In this document: piece by piece, positions 18,437-26,289 of the stretch
Numbering within the stretch: the stretch's first letter is position 1
How the letters are laid out: the number at the start of each line of letters is the position of its first letter
Source: Bradyrhizobium sp. G127
GTDB taxonomy: Bacteria > Pseudomonadota > Alphaproteobacteria > Rhizobiales > Xanthobacteraceae
Direction: 5' to 3'
Assembly: GCF_021502575.1 (NCBI RefSeq)
Contig: NZ_JAKFGN010000003.1
Span: 310,001 to 374,000, forward strand
Length of the DNA: 64,000 nt
The notes under the pieces: generated by a model
Told to the model about the DNA's origin: nothing
The model's database searches: none
Seen by the model: the letters and a program-made list of their open reading frames with translations, nothing else
Program-made: the position numbers and the translations under genes

Positions 18437-20089
18437 GTGGTCCGTCTCGGTCTCATCATCGGACTGATGGCCATCATCGGAGCGATCATCTCCGGTCTCG
18501 CGGCCATGAAGGTCTACGATCAGGAGTTGTCCATCGGCCGGATCGCGCTGGCCCGCGCAGTTGATACCCATGCCGGTCTTGTGCAGGAACGCCTGAGCGA
18601 GCGCGAACTGCTTGCGCGCGTCGCGGTGGGACTGTTCCGTTCTCCGTCAATCGCTTCGGCCAATGCCCTGCAGCCGCTGCGCGCGTCGATCTACGCGTTC
18701 CGGACGGATTTCGTGGTGGCGAGCTGGGTTGCGCGTGTGCCGCGCGCCGATCTCGGCCGGGTCCAGAACGATATCAAGGCGGCCGGTTTCCCCAACCCGA
18801 CGTTGCGCAACGCCGATGACAACACGCTGAATCCCGCGACGCTGCGCGATCCCGCCAGCGTGCTGATGGATGTCGAGCCGCTGAATGACGAGAACAGGTC
18901 ATTCGTGGGACGGATTCTCGATGCCCACCCGGTGGTCGGTCCGATGCTGGCGCGCGCAGCGGAAGAGAGCAAGCCGGTATCGTCCGATCCCTTCGTTCTG
19001 CTCCGCAATGGTGGCCCGGTCGGCATCGTGCTGGCGTCTCCGGTGAAGGCGGACGGTGCCGGCAGCGTCGTTGGCTTTCTCACCATTTCCTACCGGCTGG
19101 CGCCGCTGATGCTGGCGAATGACGAACTGTCGCTGTTCTCGGTGGCGCTGCGCGATCCGCGCAATGCTTCGAACAATCTCACCGCCGATGCGGACGGAAA
19201 TGTTGCCACGGTGCCGCTGCAACTCGACGCCGACAATCCGCCGCTGGTGCGCGTGGTGTCCTTCGGCGCGCGGGACTGGACCCTGATCTATTACGCCAAG
19301 ACCAATCCTGCGACGCGAGCGCAGGAACTCGCCGCCATCATCATGCTGATCGGTCTGGCGCTGACCGTCGTTCTGTGCGGCCTGTTCGGCTATGTGTCCT
19401 ACAACAACCTGCGGCTCAGCCGTGAGATCCAGACCCGCATCGGCTTCGAGCGCCGCCTGACTGCCGTCATCGACGAACTCAATCATCGCGTGAAGAACAT
19501 TCTCGCCGTGATCCAGTCGATTGTCACCCGGACGCTGCGGCATGGCGCGGACATCGACATCGCCCGCGAGCTTCTGATCGGCCGCATTCACGCCATGTCG
19601 CATGTCGTCTCGCTGCTCAGCGAGAGCCAATGGCAGGGCGTCAAGCTGAAGGGCCTGTTCGAGCCGCGCGCGATCCCGCACGCCGACCGTATCGCGCTGA
19701 GCGGGCCCGACATTATCGTCAGCGCACGAGCGGCGCAGAGCCTGTCGCTGTTGTTCTTCGAACTCGCCTCTCATGCCGACGAAGGCCTCTCGCTGGTCGG
19801 CAAGCATCCGCATGTGGTGGCGGGATGGAATGTCACCGACGAGGTCGAGCCGATGTTCCATTTCCGCTGGGAGGAGTTCAACACCAGCGCCGCCACCCGC
19901 CGCGCCGACAGCGAGTTCGGGCTCGTGCTGCTGGACCGGGTCGCACCCGAAGCGCTGGGCGGCACGTCGAAACGCTATTTCACGGACGTCAGTTACGTCT
20001 ATGAACTCACGGCGCCGATGGCGACCGTGGTGGACGAGACCGAGATGGACCGCACCGAGCGCATCGGCGCACCGGTCCGGAAGCGTTGA
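18437..20089 (+). CDS. CHASE-domain sensor, HWE-family histidine kinase with degenerate ATP-binding domain
   Basis: A 550-residue membrane sensor starting at GTG. Helix at 4-24, periplasmic CHASE-type domain at about 45-285 (TDFVVASWVARVPRADL), second helix at about 298-322, then an HWE/HisKA_2-type dimerisation helix with phosphoacceptor His350 (ELNHRVKNILAVIQ). In the ATPase domain the expected HELATNAxKYGA box reads FELASHADEG: the family His (441) is Phe, the Mg/ATP Asn (446) is His. W478-E-E480 is kept, but GP and GFG are degraded (SEFGLVLL). It neighbours phyR-nepR-ecfG, so it is a candidate PhyR regulator, possibly not an active kinase. Confidence 0.85.
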   Translation: MVRLGLIIGLMAIIGAIISGLAAMKVYDQELSIGRIALARAVDTHAGLVQERLSERELLARVAVGLFRSPSIASANALQPLRASIYAFRTDFVVASWVARVPRADLGRVQNDIKAAGFPNPTLRNADDNTLNPATLRDPASVLMDVEPLNDENRSFVGRILDAHPVVGPMLARAAEESKPVSSDPFVLLRNGGPVGIVLASPVKADGAGSVVGFLTISYRLAPLMLANDELSLFSVALRDPRNASNNLTADADGNVATVPLQLDADNPPLVRVVSFGARDWTLIYYAKTNPATRAQELAAIIMLIGLALTVVLCGLFGYVSYNNLRLSREIQTRIGFERRLTAVIDELNHRVKNILAVIQSIVTRTLRHGADIDIARELLIGRIHAMSHVVSLLSESQWQGVKLKGLFEPRAIPHADRIALSGPDIIVSARAAQSLSLLFFELASHADEGLSLVGKHPHVVAGWNVTDEVEPMFHFRWEEFNTSAATRRADSEFGLVLLDRVAPEALGGTSKRYFTDVSYVYELTAPMATVVDETEMDRTERIGAPVRKR

Positions 20090-20176
20090 GCTTCTCTGAC
20101 CCGGAACAAACTTTCCCGCACTGAATTGAGCCGGCAACATGCGTCATCGGCGACGCTGATTCAGGCGGAGAAAAAT

Positions 20177-20260
20177 ATGGGACGATATCTGTTGCTGTGG
20201 TTTCTCGGGATTCCCATTCCCGTTTTGATTCTGATCTGGGCCTTTGGCGGCCTCAACTGA
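20177..20260 (+). CDS. 27-residue conserved-looking membrane microprotein
   Basis: Starts with ATG 20177 behind GGCGGAG and ends with TGA 20260. The peptide begins MGRYLLLWFLGIPIPVLILI, is nearly all hydrophobic with a central PIP turn, and ends WAFGGLN. A strong terminator follows at once, so it forms a complete transcription unit. I recall similar peptides in Rhizobiales genomes but cannot name a function. It is usually missed by gene finders because of its length. Confidence 0.65.
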   Translation: MGRYLLLWFLGIPIPVLILIWAFGGLN

Positions 20261-20268
20261 TCCAGCAA

Positions 20269-20298
20269 AAAAGCGGCCACCTGCGGGTGGCCGCTTTT
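20269..20298 (+). terminator. Bidirectional terminator
   Basis: A 13-bp perfect stem (20269-20281 with 20286-20298, loop TGCG), with A-run before and TTTTCTTT after. It serves the microprotein (+) and ecfG (-), which ends at 20325. Confidence 0.9.
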
Positions 20299-20324
20299 CT
20301 TTGTTGAGTTGAGAGGAGACGCCT

Positions 20325-20873
20325 CTAGCCGCCGCCTCCGCCGATTACGGCGCGCACCGTGTTGTCCGGTCCGAAATCCTCGGCCCCATCGACGTAGAGC
20401 AGGGCGCTCAATTTCGAACGCGCGCGGTTGACGCGGCTCTTGATGGTGCCGACCGCGCATCCACAGATCGCTGCCGCGTCCTCATAGGAGAACCCCGACG
20501 CACCGACCAGAATGAGCGCCTCGCGCTGATCCTGCGGTAGCTTGTCGAGCGCCACGCGAAACTCCTCGAACTCGAGGTGTGCGCTTTGCGCGGGCTGTGT
20601 CTTCAGCGTCTTGGCGTAGCTGCCGTCGGCATCCTCGACTTCGCGCCGCCGCTTGCGATAATCCGAGCGGAACAGGTTGCGCAGAATCGTAAACAGCCAG
20701 GCCGGAAGATTGGAACCCGGCTGGAACGAGTCGATATGGGCGAGTGCCCGCAACAGCGTTTCCTGCACGAGATCATCGGCACGGTCGGCGTTGCCACTGA
20801 GCGAAATGGCGAAAGCGCGCAAACTTGGCACCGTCGCGAGAATGTCGTCTCGAAGCGAATCCGTGAGAGGCAT
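20325..20873 (-). CDS. ecfG: General stress response ECF sigma factor EcfG
   Basis: An ECF sigma factor of the alphaproteobacterial general stress response, 182 residues. Region 2 at about 15-85 (NADRADDLVQETLLRALAHIDSFQPGSNLPAWLFTILRN) and region 4 at about 105-165 (LPQDQREALILVGASGFSYEDAAAICGCAVGTIKSRVNRAR). A short Gly tail follows. Start ATG 20873 overlaps the nepR stop (TAATG), so sigma and anti-sigma are made together. Expected to read GGAAC-N16/17-GTT promoters such as those found around it. Confidence 0.95.
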   Translation of the reverse strand: MPLTDSLRDDILATVPSLRAFAISLSGNADRADDLVQETLLRALAHIDSFQPGSNLPAWLFTILRNLFRSDYRKRRREVEDADGSYAKTLKTQPAQSAHLEFEEFRVALDKLPQDQREALILVGASGFSYEDAAAICGCAVGTIKSRVNRARSKLSALLYVDGAEDFGPDNTVRAVIGGGGG

Positions 20874-21082
20874 TAGTCCCTCCCGTCTTTTTTCGAACCT
20901 TCAGCAACGCGAGCGGCAGCGTCCTGAGAATCGAGCTGGCGGATCAATTCTGCAAAACGGTCTGGCACCCCCTGACGAACGACGTCGTCATACATGGCGC
21001 GTAACTGGTGTCCGATCCGGGATTGAATCTCGGTATTCAGACCCCCTTTGGTTGCTGGTTTCGGAGGCTTTGCATCTGTCAT
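20873..21082 (-). CDS. nepR: Anti-sigma factor NepR
   Basis: A 69-residue anti-sigma factor that sequesters EcfG until PhyR~P binds it. The two-helix NepR core is clear: LNTEIQSRIGHQLRAMYDDVVRQGVPDRFAELIRQLD (about residues 15-51), with disordered ends. It is first in the nepR-ecfG operon, divergent from phyR, and has its own EcfG-type promoter at 21187-21211. Confidence 0.95.
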   Translation of the reverse strand: MTDAKPPKPATKGGLNTEIQSRIGHQLRAMYDDVVRQGVPDRFAELIRQLDSQDAAARVAEGSKKDGRD

Positions 21083-21186
21083 GTGCTGATCCGTTTTCCC
21101 CTTGGCTAACTATCTAGAAACGCAGCGTTTTTTCTTTTTGAGGGTGATGCTTCTGGCCGCTCAGCCCCGTCTCCACATGAACAGCT

Positions 21187-21211
21187 AACGGGGCCCGCAC
21201 CAAAAAGTTCC
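21187..21211 (-). promoter_or_regulatory. EcfG-dependent promoter of nepR-ecfG
   Basis: On the minus strand GGAAC (21211-21207), 17 bases ending in C, then GTT (21189-21187), so the -10 reads CGTT. It matches the general-stress consensus and predicts autoregulation with a leader of about 95 bases. Confidence 0.85.
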
Positions 21212-21261
21212 AGATATCGAAGGAACTTTTCTTCGGATCAAACGTAGGTAGTTCGAAGCGG

Positions 21262-21288
21262 GGAACTGGTGGCTGATACTGTGTTTCC
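21262..21288 (+). promoter_or_regulatory. EcfG-dependent promoter of phyR
   Basis: GGAAC (21262-21266), 16 bases, GTTTCC (21283-21288). The predicted start is about 30 bases before ATG 21324. Spacing is one base shorter than in the nepR promoter, within the known range. Confidence 0.8.
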
Positions 21289-21323
21289 GGTCCAAACTGA
21301 AATCATCACCGATTGGAGGGGGT

Positions 21324-22127
21324 ATGTCTCGTTCTCAGCTCGTAGCTGAACATCTGCCACTACTGCGGCGCTACGCTCGCGCGCTGACGGGAAATCAGGC
21401 GTCCGGCGATGCCTATGTGGCAGCCATGCTGGAGGCGTTGCTGCAAGACCCCTCACTGCTGGAAGAAAAGCTTGGACCTCGCGCGGGACTGTTCCGGCTG
21501 TTCACAAAGATCTGGAATTCGATTTCCCTGAACGAGGCGGTCGATAAGGGGCCGGCCCAGGCCAGCGAGCAGCGGCTCTCGAGCCTCACGCCGCCCGCGC
21601 GTCAGGCGTTCCTGCTGCTGTCGCTGGAAGGCTTCGCGGAAGACGAGGTGGCCTATATTCTCGACACCGATGTTGCGAAGGTGCGTGAACTCGCCGACAG
21701 CGCCGGTCGCGAACTGGCGGCGGAGATCGCCACCGACGTTCTGATTATCGAGGACGAGACCTTCATCGCGATGGACCTCGAAAGCCTGGTGAAGAATCTC
21801 GGCCACAACGTCATCGGTGTGGCGCGGACCCATACCGATGCCATTTCGCTGGCGAAATCCAAGCAGCCCGGCCTGATCCTCGCCGACATTCAGTTGGCGG
21901 ACGGCAGTTCGGGTCTCGATGCCGTCAACGAGTTGCTCAAGACCTTCGAGGTGCCGGTGGTGTTCATCACCGCTTACCCCGAGCGTTTTCTCACCGGCGA
22001 GCGGCCGGAACCGGCTTTCCTGATCTCGAAGCCGTTTCAGCCGGCGATGGTGTCGGCGGTGGCGAGCCAGGCGCTGTTCTTCCAGCGCAACTCGCGGGGC
22101 CGGTCTTCGAAAGCCGCGGCGTCCTAA
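21324..22127 (+). CDS. phyR: General stress response regulator PhyR
   Basis: The anti-anti-sigma response regulator, 267 residues. Residues 1-130 mimic an ECF sigma factor (sigma-like domain, LPLLRRYARALTGNQASGDAYV) and bind NepR. Residues 137-255 are a receiver domain with acidic pair Glu143/Asp144, phosphoacceptor Asp188 (LILADIQLADG), switch Thr216 and Lys236 (ISKPF). Phosphorylation releases EcfG from NepR. Divergent from nepR-ecfG with a shared regulatory region. ATG 21324 is preceded by GGAGGGGG. Confidence 0.97.
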   Translation: MSRSQLVAEHLPLLRRYARALTGNQASGDAYVAAMLEALLQDPSLLEEKLGPRAGLFRLFTKIWNSISLNEAVDKGPAQASEQRLSSLTPPARQAFLLLSLEGFAEDEVAYILDTDVAKVRELADSAGRELAAEIATDVLIIEDETFIAMDLESLVKNLGHNVIGVARTHTDAISLAKSKQPGLILADIQLADGSSGLDAVNELLKTFEVPVVFITAYPERFLTGERPEPAFLISKPFQPAMVSAVASQALFFQRNSRGRSSKAAAS

Positions 22128-22151
22128 AAAAGCTGCGCCATCCAAACCAAC

Positions 22152-22185
22152 AAAAGCCGGATCGGGAAAGCCTGCTCCGGCTTTT
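22152..22185 (+). terminator. Terminator after phyR
   Basis: A 10-bp perfect stem (22152-22161 with 22176-22185) is followed by a T. It lies 25 bases past the phyR stop. Confidence 0.85.
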
Positions 22186-22361
22186 TGCTGTCAGCCAGCG
22201 AAAATAAAAAGGGGTGCAGCCGGCATCACCACGGCCACACCCCCGCTAAGCCGGTCGATTAGGGGCAGGGGGATTTGACCGGCTTTGAGAAAGACGCCCA
22301 GCTCGCCCAAGCGTTCCCGGATAAGTGATATTTATTCTCGCGCTGGGTCCCCGGCCAGCCT

Positions 22362-22387
22362 GGAACGAAAGCCCGGCCCGTCACGTT
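22362..22387 (+). promoter_or_regulatory. Possible EcfG-type promoter before secreted hypothetical protein
   Basis: GGAAC (22362-22366), 18 bases, GTT (22385-22387), preceded by C. The spacer is one base longer than in most sites here, so this is a weaker candidate. It lies in the 309-base gap after phyR, which otherwise holds only the phyR terminator and no gene I can support. Confidence 0.45.
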
Positions 22388-22436
22388 GTTTTCGCAGTCG
22401 CAATGACGCGGCATTTGCAACGTGTGAGGCGGGCAG

Positions 22437-22880
22437 ATGGCTTACATGGCTTCTGGAACTCTCGGCGCGGTGGCAGCCATTCTGGCGCTGGGTGCCGTTC
22501 ATATCGACGTCGCAGCAGGAAATGATGGCCGAGGACCGGCGCAGCGCGGCGCCAGTGTGACGATGCCTGTCCACAATGGCGACGAGACCGTTGTCACGAA
22601 TGTGGATCGTTCTGCGAAGGGCGACCGTGATACGTCGGTGCGGCCGGCAGGAGGACTGACGCTGTCCTTCAAGCTGCCCAGCCTTCCCGATACGTCGGTC
22701 ATGATGCGCGTCCCTGCTGACGAGGCCGCAGACGCAGGGCGTAAGACGCCGGCCACTACGGGTGCCGGTAAGGGTTCGGATCGCTCTTCCGCGGGTCAGC
22801 GTCCCGTCGCCTGCGAGCCGGTGGTGAGCGTTCTTACTGCGGTAGCGAGGCAGCTTGCGCCGGGCCGATGCATCACATGA
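22437..22880 (+). CDS. Secreted hypothetical protein
   Basis: 147 residues. An N-terminal hydrophobic segment (YMASGTLGAVAAILALGAVHI) looks like a signal or anchor, and the middle is Gly/Asp-rich and low in structure. The end carries VACEPVVSVLTAVARQLAPGRCIT, with two Cys likely to pair. I have the impression that this Cys-bearing tail recurs in Bradyrhizobiaceae secreted proteins, but no function is known to me. It is followed by a clear terminator. A possible EcfG element lies 50 bases upstream. Confidence 0.7.
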   Translation: MAYMASGTLGAVAAILALGAVHIDVAAGNDGRGPAQRGASVTMPVHNGDETVVTNVDRSAKGDRDTSVRPAGGLTLSFKLPSLPDTSVMMRVPADEAADAGRKTPATTGAGKGSDRSSAGQRPVACEPVVSVLTAVARQLAPGRCIT

Positions 22881-22910
22881 TAGGCAGAAGAGATTTAAAT
22901 ATCCAAATGA

Positions 22911-22934
22911 AAAGAGCGCCGGTCGGCGCTCTTT
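22911..22934 (+). terminator. Intrinsic terminator
   Basis: A 10-bp perfect stem (22911-22920 with 22925-22934, loop GGTC), then CTTTTT. It closes the secreted hypothetical gene and, from the other side, may serve the holin-like gene ending at 22972. Confidence 0.88.
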
Positions 22935-22971
22935 CTTTTTGCCTTGCGGGAGATGCTTTTCCATAATTATT

Positions 22972-23415
22972 CTATTCCGCTGGATCCTCTTCCGCCGCCG
23001 CAGCGGTCCGGCGGGTTGCCATCAGCCCGAGCGCGATGCCGCCCACTGCCACCAGCGGAATGATGATGCGTTTCACCCCGATGATCTGGACGATCTGCAG
23101 ACCCGCGGCCAGCACCATCGGATCGCTCAGCGCCGACTGCATGGTGGACTTCACGGCTTCGACCGGCTTTTCCTGGATCTGCCGCTTGCGGACGGAATAG
23201 GACATTGCTGCCAGCAGCGTCGCGACGAAGAACACGCCCGCGCCCGCGAAGCAGGCTTGCAGCAGCCCATATTTCTGCAGCACGAACACGAAGGCGGCGG
23301 CGCAGAGAAAACCCGTCGTGATGAACAGCGACACCGCCACCGCGATGGCGAGCGACGTCAGCCGCAAGGCGCTGCCGGCGCTTTCCCGGAAATCATCCAT
23401 GAATTTCTGAAACAT
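22972..23415 (-). CDS. Holin-like / phage-holin-family membrane protein
   Basis: 147 residues with three hydrophobic segments: LAIAVAVSLFITTGFLCAAAFVFVL (about 21-45), AGAGVFFVATLLAAMSYSV (about 57-76) and IIIPLVAVGGIALGLMA (about 116-132). The arrangement resembles the phage holin family 'holin-X' proteins often found with DUF883 proteins in stress operons. It is the last gene of the minus-strand run DUF3309, AI-2E, DUF883, this gene. No phage genes are near, so a lysis role is unlikely. Confidence 0.7.
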   Translation of the reverse strand: MFQKFMDDFRESAGSALRLTSLAIAVAVSLFITTGFLCAAAFVFVLQKYGLLQACFAGAGVFFVATLLAAMSYSVRKRQIQEKPVEAVKSTMQSALSDPMVLAAGLQIVQIIGVKRIIIPLVAVGGIALGLMATRRTAAAAEEDPAE

Positions 23416-23502
23416 CGAAAATCCGATCTCAATATGCGTTCACGCACCGCAAGACGTCGCCGCTGTCGGCCGGATTGGCCGCCAGCGGCACAAGCTCCGG
23501 AA

Positions 23503-23874
23503 TCAGCGGCGCCAGGTCACGCCGATCAGGAAGCCCAAGCCCACCGCCAGGCCGACGGCAGCCAGCGGGCGTTGCGTGATTGCGTCTTCCAGCGATTCCT
23601 CGAGGGTGCCGGCGTAGTCCTGCGCCGCGTCGATCGCCTCGCTGCCGCGCTGGCTGACGTCGGACATCACCGAATCGACGTTGGTGCGGGCCTGCTTATA
23701 AGCGCGGCGAGCCTGCTTGCGGGCATCGCCCTTGAACGCTTCGAGTACGTCCGAAATCTGGTCGGCCAGTGCTGAAATATCGTTTTTCACGGCGTCTACA
23801 TCCTTCTGAAGGCGGTCATAGGTGGCTTTGTCGGTCATGTTTCGCATCGTGTCTTCGCCGTCGGTACTCGACAT
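23503..23874 (-). CDS. DUF883 (ElaB/YqjD-type) membrane-anchored stress protein
   Basis: 123 residues. A long amphipathic, coiled-coil-prone helix (ATYDRLQKDVDAVKNDISALADQISDVL and further Ala/Lys/Glu-rich turns) is followed by a C-terminal anchor (AAVGLAVGLGFLIGVTWRR), the plan of ElaB/YqjD, which bind ribosomes at the membrane in stationary phase. ATG 23874 is chosen because GAGGAG precedes it and because the EcfG-type promoter at 23902-23926 lies just upstream; longer starts would overlap that promoter. Confidence 0.88.
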   Translation of the reverse strand: MSSTDGEDTMRNMTDKATYDRLQKDVDAVKNDISALADQISDVLEAFKGDARKQARRAYKQARTNVDSVMSDVSQRGSEAIDAAQDYAGTLEESLEDAITQRPLAAVGLAVGLGFLIGVTWRR

Positions 23875-23901
23875 CGGAAGCTCCTCGTTATGTGCTGCGG
23901 A

Positions 23902-23926
23902 AACGCGTGGTCGTGACGAAGGTTCC
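23902..23926 (-). promoter_or_regulatory. EcfG-dependent promoter of DUF883 gene
   Basis: On the minus strand GGAAC (23926-23922), 17 bases ending in C, GTT (23904-23902). It fits entirely in the 58-base gap between the AI-2E gene stop and the DUF883 start. Confidence 0.82.
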
Positions 23927-23932
23927 ATCGGC

Positions 23933-25054
23933 CTAAAACTCGGGAAACGACGAGTCCTTGACCGGCATCAGGTGCTCCTTGAGGACGAGGCCGACGATCA
24001 GGATCGGCGACGACAGGAATGCGCCCATCGGACCCCATAGCCAGGTCCAGAACGCCAGCGCGACGAAAACGGCCAGCGCGTTGAGCTGCAACCGCCGGCC
24101 GATGATCATGGGCGTCACGAAATGCCCTTCGATGAACGCCACCACGGCGAAGATGCCTGCGGCGACGAGCCCTGCGGCGAGTGTCGATGATGTGATGATG
24201 CCGACAGCGGCCAGCACGGCGAAGGTGACGATGGGGCCGATGATGGGGATGAAATTCAGCGTCGCCGCGAGGGCGCCCAGCCCTGCCGGGTTCGGCATTC
24301 CGGTGGCGGCGCAGATCAGGCCGGTGGCCGCGCCGAGCCCCATATTGATCAGCGTCACGGTTAGCAGATAGCCGCCGAGATTGCTCTCGATCGCATTGAG
24401 GATGCGCAGGGCGCGCAGCCGCGAATCGTGGTCGGCGAAATTCAGCACCAGCGCGCGGCGCAGATCTGGCCAGCTTGCGATGAACAGCACCAGCACTGCG
24501 AAGAACAGCAGTATCTCGGTGAAGGTCGGAGAGAGGAATTCCAGCGTCGGCTGGACCCATTCGATCTTCGGCAAGGGAAAGCTGGTTTCGCCAGGAGAAG
24601 CCGTCGCGCCGAACAGGCCCTGCAACTGGTGCCATAGCGCGATCGGCCGGTCGAAGACGTGAAACTTGTCCTTCAGCCGTGGGCCGATCTCCGGCAGCCG
24701 CGTGGTCCATTCCATCACCGGCGCGGAGATCAGCGCCACCATGAAGGCGAGGCCGGCGCATGTCGCTGTGACGATGAGAACCGCTGAAACGGAGCGAGGA
24801 ATGCCGTAGCGTTCTAAGAACCGGGCGGCGGGCGACAGCATCGTGCCGATCACCAGCGCTGTGACCGTCGGCAGGAAAAAGGCTCGTGCAAAATATAGCA
24901 CCGCGACCACGCTGATGATGAGCAGGGCCACCACCGCAAACGAAACGACCTCCGCGCGTCGCATCATCGGAGGCCGTTTGTCGTCGCTGTCGCCGGGCGA
25001 GGGGCTGATCGCCCGGCTATGTGTGTCGCGCACCTCTCGGCGCACGCCGGACAT
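23933..25054 (-). CDS. AI-2E family (PF01594-type) transporter
   Basis: 373 residues, six to eight membrane helices. Family features are the N-terminal helix pair (VVALLIISVVAVLYFARAFFLPTVTALVIGTMLSPAARFLE), the central LGGYLLTVTLINMGLGAATG, NFIPIIGPIVTF and the C-terminal EGHFVTPMIIGRRLQLNALAVFVALAFWTWLWG. Some relatives export autoinducer-2, others are Na+/H+ antiporters or of unknown role, so the substrate is open. It starts two bases after the DUF3309 stop and is probably in one operon with it. Confidence 0.9.
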   Translation of the reverse strand: MSGVRREVRDTHSRAISPSPGDSDDKRPPMMRRAEVVSFAVVALLIISVVAVLYFARAFFLPTVTALVIGTMLSPAARFLERYGIPRSVSAVLIVTATCAGLAFMVALISAPVMEWTTRLPEIGPRLKDKFHVFDRPIALWHQLQGLFGATASPGETSFPLPKIEWVQPTLEFLSPTFTEILLFFAVLVLFIASWPDLRRALVLNFADHDSRLRALRILNAIESNLGGYLLTVTLINMGLGAATGLICAATGMPNPAGLGALAATLNFIPIIGPIVTFAVLAAVGIITSSTLAAGLVAAGIFAVVAFIEGHFVTPMIIGRRLQLNALAVFVALAFWTWLWGPMGAFLSSPILIVGLVLKEHLMPVKDSSFPEF

Positions 25055-25056
25055 CG

Positions 25057-25215
25057 TCAGATTCTGCCGAGCAGCAGCAGGATCACCACGATGACAAGTA
25101 TGGTGCCGACGATGCCGGAAGGCCCGTAACCCCAGTTGCCGCTATAGCCCCAGCTCGGAATAACGCCGAGCAGGATCAGGATCAGAATGATGACAAGTAT
25201 GGTCCCGAGTGACAT
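25057..25215 (-). CDS. DUF3309 small membrane protein
   Basis: 52 residues with two short hydrophobic helices that repeat one another: MSLGTILVIILILILLGVIP and GTILVIVVILLLLGRI, linked by the aromatic hinge SWGYSGNWGYGPSGIV. This is the DUF3309 pattern. The stop is two bases before the AI-2E gene. An EcfG-type promoter lies about 60 bases upstream, marking it as first gene of a general-stress operon. Function unknown. Confidence 0.9.
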   Translation of the reverse strand: MSLGTILVIILILILLGVIPSWGYSGNWGYGPSGIVGTILVIVVILLLLGRI

Positions 25216-25276
25216 GGCAAATCGCCTCTCAATAATCCCCGCCGATCGCTGTCATGCGCCGGCTTCCGGCACCCCT

Positions 25277-25301
25277 AACCGTCTCGCTGTCACAAGGTTC
25301 C
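25277..25301 (-). promoter_or_regulatory. EcfG-dependent promoter of DUF3309/AI-2E operon
   Basis: On the minus strand GGAAC (25301-25297), 17 bases, GTT (25279-25277). Confidence 0.78.
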
Positions 25302-25363
25302 GCGAGCGGTTTTGAACCCGCCACTGCGCGGCGGGGACAAATTGCTGAGGCGGGCCGTGCCAT

Positions 25364-25388
25364 GGAACCAAGCCTGCGACCCCGCGTT
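25364..25388 (+). promoter_or_regulatory. EcfG-dependent promoter of L,D-transpeptidase gene
   Basis: GGAAC (25364-25368), 17 bases ending in C, GTT (25386-25388), about 48 bases before ATG 25436. It is back to back with the DUF3309 promoter. Confidence 0.8.
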
Positions 25389-25435
25389 GGCTTGACATCG
25401 GCATCCACGATGTCTCCGCAGAACGGTAAACGGTC

Positions 25436-26242
25436 ATGACCCATTCAGTGCAGGCGACCACGGTCTTGCGTTATTTCCCGGTTCAGGCTGTTGCAGCGTC
25501 CCTTCGCTCGGCGCGCATGCTCGCCGTTGCTGCTGCTGCGGTGCTGCCTGTCGCCCTGGCCGTCCCCGCATCGGCACAATCGCTCGGTTATGCCGAGCCG
25601 TCGCAGAATTTCTGGTCTGACCGGCAGGCACTGCCGGCGCCGAGCGCGCTTGAAGACGAAGGCGACGGTTCGGCTGTTCTGCCAGAGCGGCTTCAGCGCA
25701 AGGTGGTTTCTTTCGACAGCCGCGAAGCGCCGGGCACCATCGTGATCGATACCGGCAACACCACGCTCTACTATGTGCTCGGGCAGGGCCGTGCCATTCG
25801 CTACGGCGTTGGGGTGGGCCGCGAGGGCTTCACCTGGTCCGGCGTGCAGACCGTCTCGCGTAAGGCATCGTGGCCGGACTGGATTCCGCCCGCCGAGATG
25901 ATCACGAGACAGCCTTATCTGCCGCGCTTCGTTGCCGGCGGTCCTGGCAATCCATTGGGTGCAGCCGCGATGTATCTCGGCTCCAGCACCTATCGCATTC
26001 ACGGCACCAATGATCCGTCCACCATCGGCAAGTTCGTTTCCAGCGGCTGCATCCGGCTGACCAATGAAGACGTGCAGGATCTCGCGAGCCGGGTAGGTGT
26101 CGGCACCAGGGTTGTGGTGCTGCCGAAGAATGCACCGCTTCAGGCCAACCGCTCGCGGGACAACAATGTAACGCCGGCGAGCCTGCGCTCGCCTGTGGCG
26201 CATCCTGTGATGCAACGAGTCAAATTGTCCGGATTGTATTGA
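25436..26242 (+). CDS. L,D-transpeptidase (YkuD domain)
   Basis: A periplasmic cysteine transpeptidase that makes 3-3 peptidoglycan cross-links or attaches proteins to the wall. 268 residues. The signal region ends near ASAQ (about residue 48). The YkuD domain spans about 100-235 with catalytic His189 (YRIHGTND), Cys205 and Arg207 (SSGCIRLTN). The N-terminus before Met28 is longer than a typical signal, so ATG at residue 28 is an alternative start. Its EcfG-type promoter suggests wall remodelling under stress. Confidence 0.93.
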   Translation: MTHSVQATTVLRYFPVQAVAASLRSARMLAVAAAAVLPVALAVPASAQSLGYAEPSQNFWSDRQALPAPSALEDEGDGSAVLPERLQRKVVSFDSREAPGTIVIDTGNTTLYYVLGQGRAIRYGVGVGREGFTWSGVQTVSRKASWPDWIPPAEMITRQPYLPRFVAGGPGNPLGAAAMYLGSSTYRIHGTNDPSTIGKFVSSGCIRLTNEDVQDLASRVGVGTRVVVLPKNAPLQANRSRDNNVTPASLRSPVAHPVMQRVKLSGLY

Positions 26243-26289
26243 GCAAAAAATAGCGTGTGGGTGGTTGGTGGGGCAAAAAGAGGTCGGTC

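Noticed and set aside
22972-23415. Holin-like gene as a sign of prophage
   Set aside because: No integrase, capsid, tail or lysin gene is near, and the gene sits in a stress operon with DUF883 and AI-2E genes.
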